Origin: Acidobacteriota bacterium
GTDB lineage: Bacteria; Acidobacteriota; Terriglobia; Terriglobales; Acidobacteriaceae
Assembly: GCA_018268855.1 (NCBI GenBank)
Contig: JAFDVR010000002.1
Location: forward strand, 62,001-126,000
Length of the DNA: 64,000 nucleotides
Direction of reading: 5' to 3'
Under the pieces are notes generated by a model. The model was not told the DNA's origin, did no database searches, and saw only the letters and a list, made by a program, of their open reading frames with translations. Below are positions 7,689-15,311 of the stretch, in pieces (within the stretch, counting starts at the first letter, position 1; the number at the start of each line of letters is the position of its first letter). The translations under genes and the position numbers were made by a program.

Positions 7689-10511
7689 CTAGTCGTCATC
7701 ATCGTCTTTTTTGACCTTTTTGTGCTTCTCCAGAAGCTGTTTCGGGACAGGTTTGCTGCCCATCGCATCCTGCCAGAGGATGATGTTCAGCTTCTGCGGA
7801 TCGGCGCGATCGGCATGCACGAAGTCCATCTTGAGCGAAGCCGCCACGCCCGGAGCGTCCTTCCGATTCAGCGTGTAAATGAGGTTATTGTCGCGATTTA
7901 CGTAGTTCGCGCTGAATGCAGGCTGATCGCCCGGTCCGCTGAAGAGCGGTCCCATCGCCGAGCTGAACGCATCGTTGTTGTTCATCGGCGGCAGTTCCAG
8001 CACCATCTCCATCGTGCGAATCATCGACACCGTGGTGTAGAAACGGCTGTCCACAAACGGACGCCCATTCGGCCCATGCGGAGCGTATTTGCTGATCACC
8101 AGCGCGCCGCTGCGATGCGCATCCACGTGGTCCGCACCGTTCTGCGCATCATCTTCCAGAATGAAGATCGCCGTATCGTCCCAATAAGGCGAGTGCGAAA
8201 CCGCATCCACCAGACGGCCAACAGCCAGATCGTTGTCCGCCACAGACGCCTTCGGCGTAGGCCCATCTGGACGCGTGCCACGCGTATGGTCGTTGCCAAG
8301 GCGCACCATCACAAAGTTCGGCATAGTGTCTTTGCCGGATTTGCGGTCGTTCACCCACGTGTTGAAATGCCGCTCCCAGATGGCATAACGAATCTGGTCA
8401 GGAATCATCAGGTTGAAGTCCGGATACTCCGGCGCGAAGTGGTTCACAAGTTCAGGCTTGGTCGCCGTGTTCTTGGCAAGCAGCGGAATCGCCCACGGCC
8501 ACTTGTTCGTTCCACCTCCCCAAACTGTGGGAATAGGAGCGCCTGGAGCGATGCTGGGTGGTTCGCAGATCTTCGCCTGGCTCAGCATTGGACCTGCCTG
8601 CGAATCGCTCTGGCCAATAAAGCGCCTCGATCCGCAGAAAGTAGAAGAGATGTATTCGGCAAAGTGATAAAGCGTCTTGCCATGCCGCGCGAGATTGCCC
8701 CAGAGATATCCGCTGGGCGGCTCATTCACATCGGGAATGTGCTGCTCAATCGGATATCCATCCGCAACCACACCTTCGTAGTCATACGTGCGCTGTCCGC
8801 GGCCATAGTTCTGCTGCCACGTTTTGTCGAGGTAATCGGTACCAATCGCCGTGGTAGACCAGACATGGCCTTCGCCGGAGACTTCGCCCGAGTCGTAGAA
8901 GTTATCCATCACACCAAACTGCAGCGCGAGCGCATGCTGATTGGGCGTAATGTCCGCGCCATACATGGTGAGCGATGGATCTCCGTTGCCGACAGGCTTG
9001 CCGTCTTTCTGCAAGTCGCCGTAAACCTGATCGTATGTGCGGTTCTCTTTAATGATGTAGATCACGTGCTTGATCGGGTTCTTGCCTTCGGCAAACGGCA
9101 GCTTCTGCTCTGCTGCCTTCATGCGGTTGGATTCGATGGTTTCCGCCGTCCACGCAGGCAGGTCTTTCTCGATAGCGGCTGCATCCAGAACAGCGAGAGA
9201 ACCATGCAGCAGCGTTGGAATGTAAGTGAATGGCCGCTTCGGCCCGGTGGATTTACCGTGTACGCTGGCCGGTTGCTGCGGCATCTCGTTCGGCCCAGTG
9301 CCCTTGCCTTTGGCAGTCGCGACGTAGAGTTTGCCGTCCACCATCGCCATGGACATGGGCATCCACTCTGTCGGCACAAAACCGATGGGTTCGATAAAGC
9401 CCTGTTTCACTGCTTTGTTTGTAAGTTTGTGCGTGTCGTAGATGGCGATGGTATCGGTCATCGCGTTGTTCACGTATAGTCGCGAACCATCTGCATTGAG
9501 AGCGAGCCCTTCCGGCTCTGCGCCGAAGTAGGTTTGGCCAGGAAGACGTGTGTCGTAGTAGCCCTTTACGGTGAGTCCATTGTTGGCGATGTTTACGGCA
9601 ACCACAGCATCGCGATTGGCAAGCGCCACATAGAGCGTGTTGCCATCTGGGCTGAACTCAAACGCGCACGGATGCGTGCCGGCAGCGGTACGGCTGCTCG
9701 GCTTGAGCAAAGGCAGCTTGCGTGTGACGGCGTTGCGCTTGAGGTCAATCTCCACCATCTCGCTCGCGTTCCACAGGGCAACAAAGCCGCGCGCGCCGTC
9801 TTTCGTAACAGCAACTGCGATGGGATAGGTGGATGGAACGGCATCACTCTCAGACAGATCAAAGCGGCTCAGGATTTTGCCTGCCTTCGCATCGATGAGC
9901 AGGGCATCGTCAGAGAGATTGTCTGCAACGAGAAGATGCTCATCAGTACCAGGAATGACTGCAATGGCAGCAGGGAAGGGAACGCCTCTGCTACCAGGCC
10001 TTCCGCCGACCAGGTTGGTCTTACGGCCTGCGGCAAGCTGCTGCGCGGGGATAGGGATGACGCGCTCGGGTTTTACCTTGCCCTTTTCGAACGAATAGAC
10101 GAGGATGCCGTTGCCGAGCGTGCGTTTGCCATCAGGATCGGAAGAAGACGCGACGGTAGCGTAGATGTGTTTGCCATCCGCGCTAAAGGCAAGGCCGGAG
10201 TACATGGTCTGCCGCACGTTCAAGGACATGCGTTCGTCGGGAAAGTCGGTGACTTTGCCGGTCTTTGTCTCCGTTACGGCGAGTGATTGCAGATATTTCG
10301 ACTCATAGGTGCCGTAGCCGGCGTTCACCGTGACGACATACTTGTTGTCGGGCGAGACAGCCATGGTGATGGGCAGGCTGTTGAGGCGCTGCGGCTGGCC
10401 GGGAACGGGACGGACGATCTGCTTGCCGGTGGGAAGGTCAATGGCCTGCGCGTGAAGCGCGGCAGTCCCGGCCACGATGGCGGAGAGGACGAACCATGGT
10501 GCTGTTTGCAT
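7689..10511 (-). CDS. Secreted YncE-type beta-propeller fused to phosphoesterase domain, 940 aa
   Basis: A signal peptide (FVLSAIVAGTAALHAQA) is followed by a propeller of about 420 residues with YVTN/YncE-like repeats (ITMAVSPDNKYVVTVNAG; FEFSPDGNTLYVALANRDAV). From about residue 480 there is a phosphoesterase domain of the phospholipase C/acid phosphatase type: KHVIYIIKENRTYDQVYGDL, a GEGHVWSTTAI segment in the position of the catalytic loop, NDHTRGTRP, and the metal-ligand-rich EDDAQNGADHVDAHRS. The substrate is unknown; the family acts on phosphate esters. A Lys/Asp-rich tail (KKVKKDDDDD) ends the protein. A paralogue lies at 29707-32295. No clear ribosome binding site precedes the ATG. 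Confidence 0.85.
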   Translation of the reverse strand: MQTAPWFVLSAIVAGTAALHAQAIDLPTGKQIVRPVPGQPQRLNSLPITMAVSPDNKYVVTVNAGYGTYESKYLQSLAVTETKTGKVTDFPDERMSLNVRQTMYSGLAFSADGKHIYATVASSSDPDGKRTLGNGILVYSFEKGKVKPERVIPIPAQQLAAGRKTNLVGGRPGSRGVPFPAAIAVIPGTDEHLLVADNLSDDALLIDAKAGKILSRFDLSESDAVPSTYPIAVAVTKDGARGFVALWNASEMVEIDLKRNAVTRKLPLLKPSSRTAAGTHPCAFEFSPDGNTLYVALANRDAVVAVNIANNGLTVKGYYDTRLPGQTYFGAEPEGLALNADGSRLYVNNAMTDTIAIYDTHKLTNKAVKQGFIEPIGFVPTEWMPMSMAMVDGKLYVATAKGKGTGPNEMPQQPASVHGKSTGPKRPFTYIPTLLHGSLAVLDAAAIEKDLPAWTAETIESNRMKAAEQKLPFAEGKNPIKHVIYIIKENRTYDQVYGDLQKDGKPVGNGDPSLTMYGADITPNQHALALQFGVMDNFYDSGEVSGEGHVWSTTAIGTDYLDKTWQQNYGRGQRTYDYEGVVADGYPIEQHIPDVNEPPSGYLWGNLARHGKTLYHFAEYISSTFCGSRRFIGQSDSQAGPMLSQAKICEPPSIAPGAPIPTVWGGGTNKWPWAIPLLAKNTATKPELVNHFAPEYPDFNLMIPDQIRYAIWERHFNTWVNDRKSGKDTMPNFVMVRLGNDHTRGTRPDGPTPKASVADNDLAVGRLVDAVSHSPYWDDTAIFILEDDAQNGADHVDAHRSGALVISKYAPHGPNGRPFVDSRFYTTVSMIRTMEMVLELPPMNNNDAFSSAMGPLFSGPGDQPAFSANYVNRDNNLIYTLNRKDAPGVAASLKMDFVHADRADPQKLNIILWQDAMGSKPVPKQLLEKHKKVKKDDDDD

Positions 10512-10570
10512 GCAACTACGTTAACGCATGCAGGGCACAGATGTTGTGCGAAGCGGCTTTTTTGCTTTAT

Positions 10571-10870
10571 TTATTGCGTGATTTCACCTTCAGCTTCGTC
10601 GGTCGGCGCATCCATCTCGGCATCGAAGCCTTCGCGGATGCGCGCGAGAAACTTGCGGCGGTCAATCGACTTGTTCGACATGGCTTCTGCATTCACGATG
10701 TGCTGGGCAAGATCGGCGAGCATCATGCCCCAGTAGAGGCCGTCCTGCCAGACGCCCGGGCGCAGGGAGACGTGCTGGTTCTGTTCGGCGATCCAGACGC
10801 GGATGAGTTCGAAGGCTTCTTTATCGCGGTTGGCGGCAGGAGGTGGATCGAGATATTTCTGGATGGCCAT
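10571..10870 (-). CDS. DUF5076 domain protein, 99 aa
   Basis: The core ELIRVWIAEQNQHVSLRPGVW followed by WGMMLADLAQHIVNA matches what I know of the DUF5076 family of small cytosolic proteins, whose function is not established. The C-terminal third is charged and acidic. It is upstream of the phosphoesterase gene on the same strand (59 bases apart) and divergent from the toxin-antitoxin operon. Confidence 0.75.
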   Translation of the reverse strand: MAIQKYLDPPPAANRDKEAFELIRVWIAEQNQHVSLRPGVWQDGLYWGMMLADLAQHIVNAEAMSNKSIDRRKFLARIREGFDAEMDAPTDEAEGEITQ

Positions 10871-10901
10871 GGATGTTTACTTTATCCTCTGGCGATGCAT
10901 T

Positions 10902-10937
10902 TTGACCAGAGTGGTCATCTTGACTATTCTGGTCATA
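10902..10937 (+). promoter_or_regulatory. Promoter and tandem operator of the vapBC-type operon
   Basis: A -35 box TTGACC (10902-10907), a 17-base spacer and a -10 box TATTCT (10925-10930) give a predicted start of transcription about 3 bases before the ATG at 10940. Two dyads overlie these boxes: a perfect TGACCA-GAG-TGGTCA at 10903-10917 and a near-copy TGACTA-TTC-TGGTCA at 10921-10935. Their centres are 18 bp apart. This is a typical layout for autorepression by the antitoxin or the toxin-antitoxin complex. Confidence 0.7.
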
Positions 10938-10939
10938 TT

Positions 10940-11194
10940 ATGGCGACCTGGGGTGTAGCAGAGGCGAAGGCGAAGTTCAGCGAGGTGATCGATCAGGCGG
11001 TGCATCATGGCCCGCAGACGATTACACGGCATGGCGTGGAAGAGGTGGTCGTCGTATCGAAGAAGGAGTGGGATGCGAAGGCCCGTCCGCGTAAGCACAA
11101 GAACCTCGCCGAATTTTTTCTCAACTCACCGCTGCGTGGTTCGGGTATCAAGATTGAGAGAATCAAAGCCTCTCCGCGACCGGTGAAGTTTTGA
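10940..11194 (+). CDS. Type II antitoxin, Phd/YefM-like, 84 aa
   Basis: The N-terminus MATWGVAEAKAKFSEVIDQA followed by GPQTITRHGVEEVVVVSKKEW is the Phd/YefM DNA-binding fold. The C-terminal half is the likely toxin-wrapping tail (FFLNSPLRGSGIKIERIKA). It should bind DNA at the operator just upstream and neutralise the PIN toxin encoded next. Its TGA overlaps the toxin's TTG start (TTGA at 11191-11194). There is no Shine-Dalgarno sequence, which fits a nearly leaderless transcript. Confidence 0.88.
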   Translation: MATWGVAEAKAKFSEVIDQAVHHGPQTITRHGVEEVVVVSKKEWDAKARPRKHKNLAEFFLNSPLRGSGIKIERIKASPRPVKF

Positions 11195-11598
11195 ACTATC
11201 TCCTCGACACGAATGTCATCTCGCAGTTTTCCAAGAAGCACCCAAACGAAAAGGCGCTTCAGTGGATGATGATGGCCGACACGGGCAGCACATGGCTGAG
11301 CGTCATTACGCTGCAGGAAATCCGTTACGGCATCGAGATTATGCCGTCTGGAAAAGAGAAAGACAAAATCGCGCGGTGGTTCGAAGAGGACCTGCAAGGC
11401 GAATTCTTTGACCGGATTCTTCCGGTAGACGCGAAGATCGCGGATATCTCTGCTCGCTTGTTGGCTCGCGCTAAGAAGTTCTCTGGCCTGGAGATGGATG
11501 CTTTGATTGCTGCGACTGCGATTGCGAATGCAATGCAGGTGGTGACATTGAATTCTGCTGATTTTGAGCGATTAGGTATTGAAGTGATTTCGTTTTGA
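11191..11598 (+). CDS. vapC: PIN-domain toxin (VapC-like), 135 aa
   Basis: PIN endoribonucleases cleave RNA, in VapC often tRNA or rRNA. Conserved acids are in place: LLDTN at the N-terminus, LQEIRYG near residue 41, SGLEMDALIAA near 98, and LNSADF near 117. It uses a TTG start that overlaps the antitoxin stop by four bases, which implies translational coupling. The last 27 bases overlap the 3' end of the convergent ATPase gene. Confidence 0.9.
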   Translation: MNYLLDTNVISQFSKKHPNEKALQWMMMADTGSTWLSVITLQEIRYGIEIMPSGKEKDKIARWFEEDLQGEFFDRILPVDAKIADISARLLARAKKFSGLEMDALIAATAIANAMQVVTLNSADFERLGIEVISF

Positions 11599-12372
11599 GT
11601 TGGTCTGCCCAGGCGCAGAATCAGAAATATCGTTGAAAAGCTCCTCCAACATCGCTTCTCGATGTGCCAGGAAATCGCTCATCACTTGCACAGGCATCGA
11701 CTCTCCATAGGCAATTTCGTGAACGTCGCCGCGGTCGAATGAAAAGATTTGTGCACCGGGATAGCCGAGAAGAATTGGAGAGTGCGTAGAGACGATGAAC
11801 TGGGCATCTGGATAGCGGGATACCGAATCATGTACGAGTGCCAGGAATGCAAGCTGGCGCTGGGGAGATAGCGCGGCTTCGGGTTCATCGAGCAGAAACA
11901 GTCCATTCGATCTGAATCGATGTGTTAATAAGGCAAAGAAGCTTTGGCCGTGTGATTGGTCGTGCATACTCACACCCCCCATACTGCTGATGATTGTGGG
12001 CCCGGCAAACGGTTCTTTATCGAGTTCGTCAATATGCGTGGCGACGTTGAAAAAGCTTTCCGCTCTCAGGAAAAATCCACGGCGGGTACGAATGTCGAAT
12101 GACAAACGTAAAGCGCTCACGAGAGGATCGATAGCGTTATTTTTCTCGGTTGAACTATTTGAGTAGTTGCGTGAGCCACCTTCGCGACCAAATCCGTAAT
12201 GTGCTGCTATAGCTTCCAACAAGGTGGACTTTCCTGAGCCATTCTCACCTGTAAAGAAGCACACGCGTGATTTCAGTTCTAAAGTGTGCAAAGAATTGAT
12301 CGCCGGGACAGTAAACGGATACACATTACGATCTAAGATTTTCTCATCGAGTATGTACATCCGCTTTAGCAA
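11572..12372 (-). CDS. AAA-family ATPase, ABC-like, 266 aa
   Basis: It carries a Walker A FFTGENGSGKSTLLEAIA (near residue 40), an ABC-type signature region DQSHGQSFF (near 138), a Walker B LFLLDEPEAALSP (near 158) and a switch histidine in FIVSTHSPILLGYP. This is the minimal AAA_21/SMC-like ATPase architecture of about 260 residues, with no nuclease or TOPRIM domain attached. Related proteins occur alone or in defence-type pairs; the partner, if any, is not obvious here. Codon use is AT-richer than in the neighbouring radical SAM gene. The gene converges on the toxin gene. Confidence 0.8.
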   Translation of the reverse strand: MLKRMYILDEKILDRNVYPFTVPAINSLHTLELKSRVCFFTGENGSGKSTLLEAIAAHYGFGREGGSRNYSNSSTEKNNAIDPLVSALRLSFDIRTRRGFFLRAESFFNVATHIDELDKEPFAGPTIISSMGGVSMHDQSHGQSFFALLTHRFRSNGLFLLDEPEAALSPQRQLAFLALVHDSVSRYPDAQFIVSTHSPILLGYPGAQIFSFDRGDVHEIAYGESMPVQVMSDFLAHREAMLEELFNDISDSAPGQTNSKRNHFNT

Positions 12373-12401
12373 TTGCGCCTCGACTCAATTGTAAACAGTA
12401 G

Positions 12402-12424
12402 AAAAGCCGCCCGAAGGCGGCCTT
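12402..12424 (-). terminator. Intrinsic terminator of the radical SAM gene
   Basis: On the minus strand GCCGCC-TTCG-GGCGGC, a UUCG-type tetraloop hairpin, is followed by TTTTC. It lies 40 bases after the radical SAM stop codon and separates that gene from the ATPase gene. Confidence 0.85.
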
Positions 12425-12464
12425 TCTCGTTTTACGCGAAACGCGTGTCGCCGTGGGCGTAGCA

Positions 12465-14603
12465 CTAGTCGCCGGCAACCGTCTCTTCGTTCTTGATGGT
12501 ATTCACCACTTCAGCATTCGAGGCCGGAGCGGCTGGCTTGATGCCTGCGTTTGGGCCTGCGATTTCGCCGAGGCTTACGAAGCCTGCGATTTCGGGCTCC
12601 TTGAGGATTTCCTTGCGATAGAGCTTGGCCATCTGCGCGTTGTGCGCGTCCTGCTTCAGTTTCTCGTCGCGAGCGCGGATCTTCTCTTCGCGGGCGTTCT
12701 TGGCGATGCCGCTCTTCTCGAAGGTGTCGTTCGCAGCAGCGTTGACGTGCTCTTCGTTCAGAATCAGGTCGTACTTCTCCTGCTTCTCGATGCCGACCTT
12801 CTTGCCACCGGCGAAGATCTCGTGACGGCCATGCTCTTCGTACCACTTGGTGAGCGTGGAGGTCATGTGCATCTTCTCGATGATGTTGCGCCAGCCCACG
12901 CCGGTGTTGTACGCGCAGAAGGAGATTTCGCCTTCCTGCGTGGCGTATGGGATGATGCACTGTTCGGTGCGGCGGAAGTCGTAGTTGAAGAGGTCCTGGA
13001 ACCACATGCCGGCGATGAAGAGGAAGTTCCAGCGATCGGCGCGGCGCTTCTTGATATCTTCCATCGTGCGGTCGCCGGTCACCTTGCCGTAGTCCTTGCC
13101 GGTGGCGCCGAAGCACTTGTCGAACTTCTGCAGCAGATCGAGGATCTTGAAGTGCGTGGGAGCTTTCGTAGGATCGTAGTTGCGCAGCAGAGCGAGTGAA
13201 ACGCCAACGATAGAGAGGAACTTGCCGCGGGCCGCATCGTTGATGCGCGCAACGTCCTTCGCCAGACGGTCAGCGTTGAGGAAGGCGGTGACGGGCACAG
13301 CTTCCTTGGTTTCCTTATCGATCATCAGCGCCATGCCGATGCCGCAGTTCGGGTGGCATCCGCAGGAGAGCTGGCCCCAATCGTGCTCGGGCCCGTGAAC
13401 GAGATCGGCCCAGTCAGAGAAGGTGGACATGAACGAGATGGGGAACCAGTCACGCGTGCTCTCGCCAAGGCCCGTCTGGTTGCGGATATCGTGCGCGAGG
13501 TGCGACAGCGTATAGCGCTGCGCGGTGCGGCGCTCGTCGGAGATCGCTTCGTCGCGACCGGTGAACGAAACCGGCTGGAACGAGAGGAAGTTGATCTTCT
13601 TGGGGTTGTCGAGCGCGAACTGGATGATGCGGCCGACCTGCTCGTTGTTGATGCCGTTGACGATGGTCGTTACGGGAACGATGTCGACACCAGCCTCATG
13701 CAGATTGTGGATGGCCTGGAGCTTCACGTCGAACGCGTTGCCGACCTTGCGGTGCGAGTTGGCCGCATTGCCGATACCGTCGAACTGCAGGTAGGCGTAG
13801 CGCAGACCGGCTTCCGCAGCGGCCTTGGCGAACTCCTTGGACTTGGCGAACTCGATGCCGTTGGTCGCAGCCTGCACGGAGTTGTAACCAACCTTGCGGG
13901 CATAGGCCACAGCGTCAAGGAAGTACGGGCTCAGCGTGGGCTCACCACCGGAGAACTGGACCGACATCTGGCGGCGCGGCTTGATCTCAATAGCGTTGTC
14001 GAGCATGGTCTTGATCTCGTCCCACGTAAGCTCGTGGACGAAGCCGACCTGGTTCGCGTCCATGAAGCACGGGTCGCACATCATGTTGCAACGGTTGGTG
14101 AGATCGATGGTGAGCACCGAACCGCGGCCATGCGTCACGGTGGACGTGCCATGGTTGTGCAGCTTCTCATCGTTGTGGGCGCGGATGTCGCGGCCCGGGA
14201 AGACCTTCTCAAGGTGCGCCATCATGTCCGGATCGATGGACATCACGTCTTCAAAGTGGCCGTGGACCGGACAATCCTTCACCATCAGGATCTTGCCGTC
14301 GCGCTCGATGATCTGCGCCTTGATTTCGCCGACCTTCTCATTGAGAAGAATCTCGTGCGGCAGCTTGCCGTCGAGGATTTGCTGACGGATCTCAGGGACG
14401 CACTTGGGGCAGAGCGAGTCAGTGGTGCGCGGCCAGCCGAGGGGCGGCTTCTCCTTCTGGTAGCTCTTCAGAAGCGGCTTGTCGCTCCACTTGGGCGTAA
14501 AGCTGGGGTTCGGGCTGATCTGGTTCAGCCGGTCGAAGACAGCCCAGGCGGCCTTGGCGCCAAGCGTCAGGCCTTTCTCTGCGAGTTTGGAAAGTGTGGG
14601 CAT
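12465..14603 (-). CDS. Radical SAM protein resembling tetraether / membrane-spanning lipid synthase (Tes-like), 712 aa
   Basis: The radical SAM cluster motif is C172-NMM-C176-DP-C179, followed by the SAM-binding FSGGEPTLSP near 218. Before it is a CPKC pair (65-68) and a DCPVHGHFEDV segment (C111). After it come a cysteine group SCGCHPNCGIGM (414-422), C496, C549 and C563 (SFCAYNTGVG), all likely ligands for auxiliary clusters. A rubredoxin-like N-terminal site plus several Fe-S clusters is what I know of the archaeal tetraether synthase Tes, which couples lipid tails, and of bacterial homologues proposed to make iso-diabolic acid and branched tetraethers. AAGGAG lies six bases before the ATG. 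Assignment to lipid coupling is inference. Confidence 0.75.
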   Translation of the reverse strand: MPTLSKLAEKGLTLGAKAAWAVFDRLNQISPNPSFTPKWSDKPLLKSYQKEKPPLGWPRTTDSLCPKCVPEIRQQILDGKLPHEILLNEKVGEIKAQIIERDGKILMVKDCPVHGHFEDVMSIDPDMMAHLEKVFPGRDIRAHNDEKLHNHGTSTVTHGRGSVLTIDLTNRCNMMCDPCFMDANQVGFVHELTWDEIKTMLDNAIEIKPRRQMSVQFSGGEPTLSPYFLDAVAYARKVGYNSVQAATNGIEFAKSKEFAKAAAEAGLRYAYLQFDGIGNAANSHRKVGNAFDVKLQAIHNLHEAGVDIVPVTTIVNGINNEQVGRIIQFALDNPKKINFLSFQPVSFTGRDEAISDERRTAQRYTLSHLAHDIRNQTGLGESTRDWFPISFMSTFSDWADLVHGPEHDWGQLSCGCHPNCGIGMALMIDKETKEAVPVTAFLNADRLAKDVARINDAARGKFLSIVGVSLALLRNYDPTKAPTHFKILDLLQKFDKCFGATGKDYGKVTGDRTMEDIKKRRADRWNFLFIAGMWFQDLFNYDFRRTEQCIIPYATQEGEISFCAYNTGVGWRNIIEKMHMTSTLTKWYEEHGRHEIFAGGKKVGIEKQEKYDLILNEEHVNAAANDTFEKSGIAKNAREEKIRARDEKLKQDAHNAQMAKLYRKEILKEPEIAGFVSLGEIAGPNAGIKPAAPASNAEVVNTIKNEETVAGD

Positions 14604-14829
14604 TTCTGCTCCTTGGATTAAGTACGAATCCTTAGTTTAAGTGCCGGAGGTTCTCCGGCCAAGTGCTGCAACGAATACCGGTTAGCCGGAGCGCGCGCAG
14701 CCGTATGCCATCGTCCAAGCTACGCCTGTATATAGAGAGCGCGAACCAGTTTGTGGTGAACGGGGATGCAGTGCAGCGAATGGGGATTTTGAAGGGGTGA
14801 ACGGGACGAGCAATGGCGCGGTTGGGCGC
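14604..14829. other. 226-bp leader/intergenic region with an upstream hairpin
   Basis: It contains the presumed 5' leader of the radical SAM gene. A perfect hairpin GCCGGAG-GTT-CTCCGGC lies at 14643-14659, about 40 bases before the ATG. A TATATA patch near 14730 could be a -10 box, which would give a leader of more than 100 bases. No gene is visible. Confidence 0.4.
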
Positions 14830-15198
14830 TCAGTGGTGACTTCCAAGAATAATCAGAGCACTAAATCCGACAATGAGTAAAACAATGGTTCCCGGCCCGA
14901 AGCCGGAGCGCCGCCGCTTAGGGTGGGAGGGTTTCTGCGATGGTGTCTGCTGGGGCGTAGTGGGAGTGGGTGTCTCGGGCTGTTGCGGAACCGGCGTGTT
15001 GGCTGTGGATGGAGAATCTGATGTTTGTCCTGCCGATGGTTGGGCCGGACCGGCATTGGATGTTCCTGTCTGCACAGTTCCGTTCGTTAAGACAGAAGAT
15101 ACGAATTGAAAGACAGAAGATACGGATTGACCATGGCCCGCTGTGGCCCACCATAAGGTGCAGACAATCACAGCAGTCAACCTGTTGAGGAGGGACAT
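14830..15198 (-). CDS. Small exported Pro/Thr-rich protein with C-terminal membrane helix, 122 aa
   Basis: It has an N-terminal signal sequence (LLNRLTAVIVCTLWWATAG), a low-complexity linker rich in Pro, Thr, Ser and Gln (residues 45-90), a basic KRRR patch and a final hydrophobic helix (GTIVLLIVGFSALIILG). A 15-base direct repeat in the DNA encodes the doubled SSVF/SSVL near residue 30. The function is unknown. It lies between the radical SAM gene and the membrane regulator gene on the same strand. Confidence 0.6.
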   Translation of the reverse strand: MSLLNRLTAVIVCTLWWATAGHGQSVSSVFQFVSSVLTNGTVQTGTSNAGPAQPSAGQTSDSPSTANTPVPQQPETPTPTTPQQTPSQKPSHPKRRRSGFGPGTIVLLIVGFSALIILGSHH

Positions 15199-15265
15199 GA
15201 GGACCGTTCTCCGTCAGCAGTTCTTTTACATGACGGTCTATTACAAGAGCACAATATAGAGTCCA

Positions 15266-15280
15266 CCCAGGAGACCTGGG
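15266..15280. repeat. Short inverted repeat
   Basis: CCCAGG-AGA-CCTGGG forms a small hairpin between two minus-strand genes. It lacks a T-run, so it is not a clear terminator. Confidence 0.4.
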
Positions 15281-15311
15281 AACATGCAGACAGTGTATTT
15301 GTAGGCGGTAC

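Noticed and set aside
7722..9479. 585-codon open frame on the plus strand
   Set aside because: It is antisense to the phosphoesterase gene, with Arg/His/Val-rich low-information sequence and no ribosome binding site. A shadow frame.
13353..14621. 422-codon plus-strand open frame
   Set aside because: It is antisense to the radical SAM gene, whose motifs are unambiguous. Composition is typical of a shadow frame.
15100..15140. 15-base direct repeat in the Pro/Thr-rich protein gene considered as a mobile element footprint
   Set aside because: It keeps the reading frame and encodes a simple duplicated SSVF/SSVL; internal duplication explains it.
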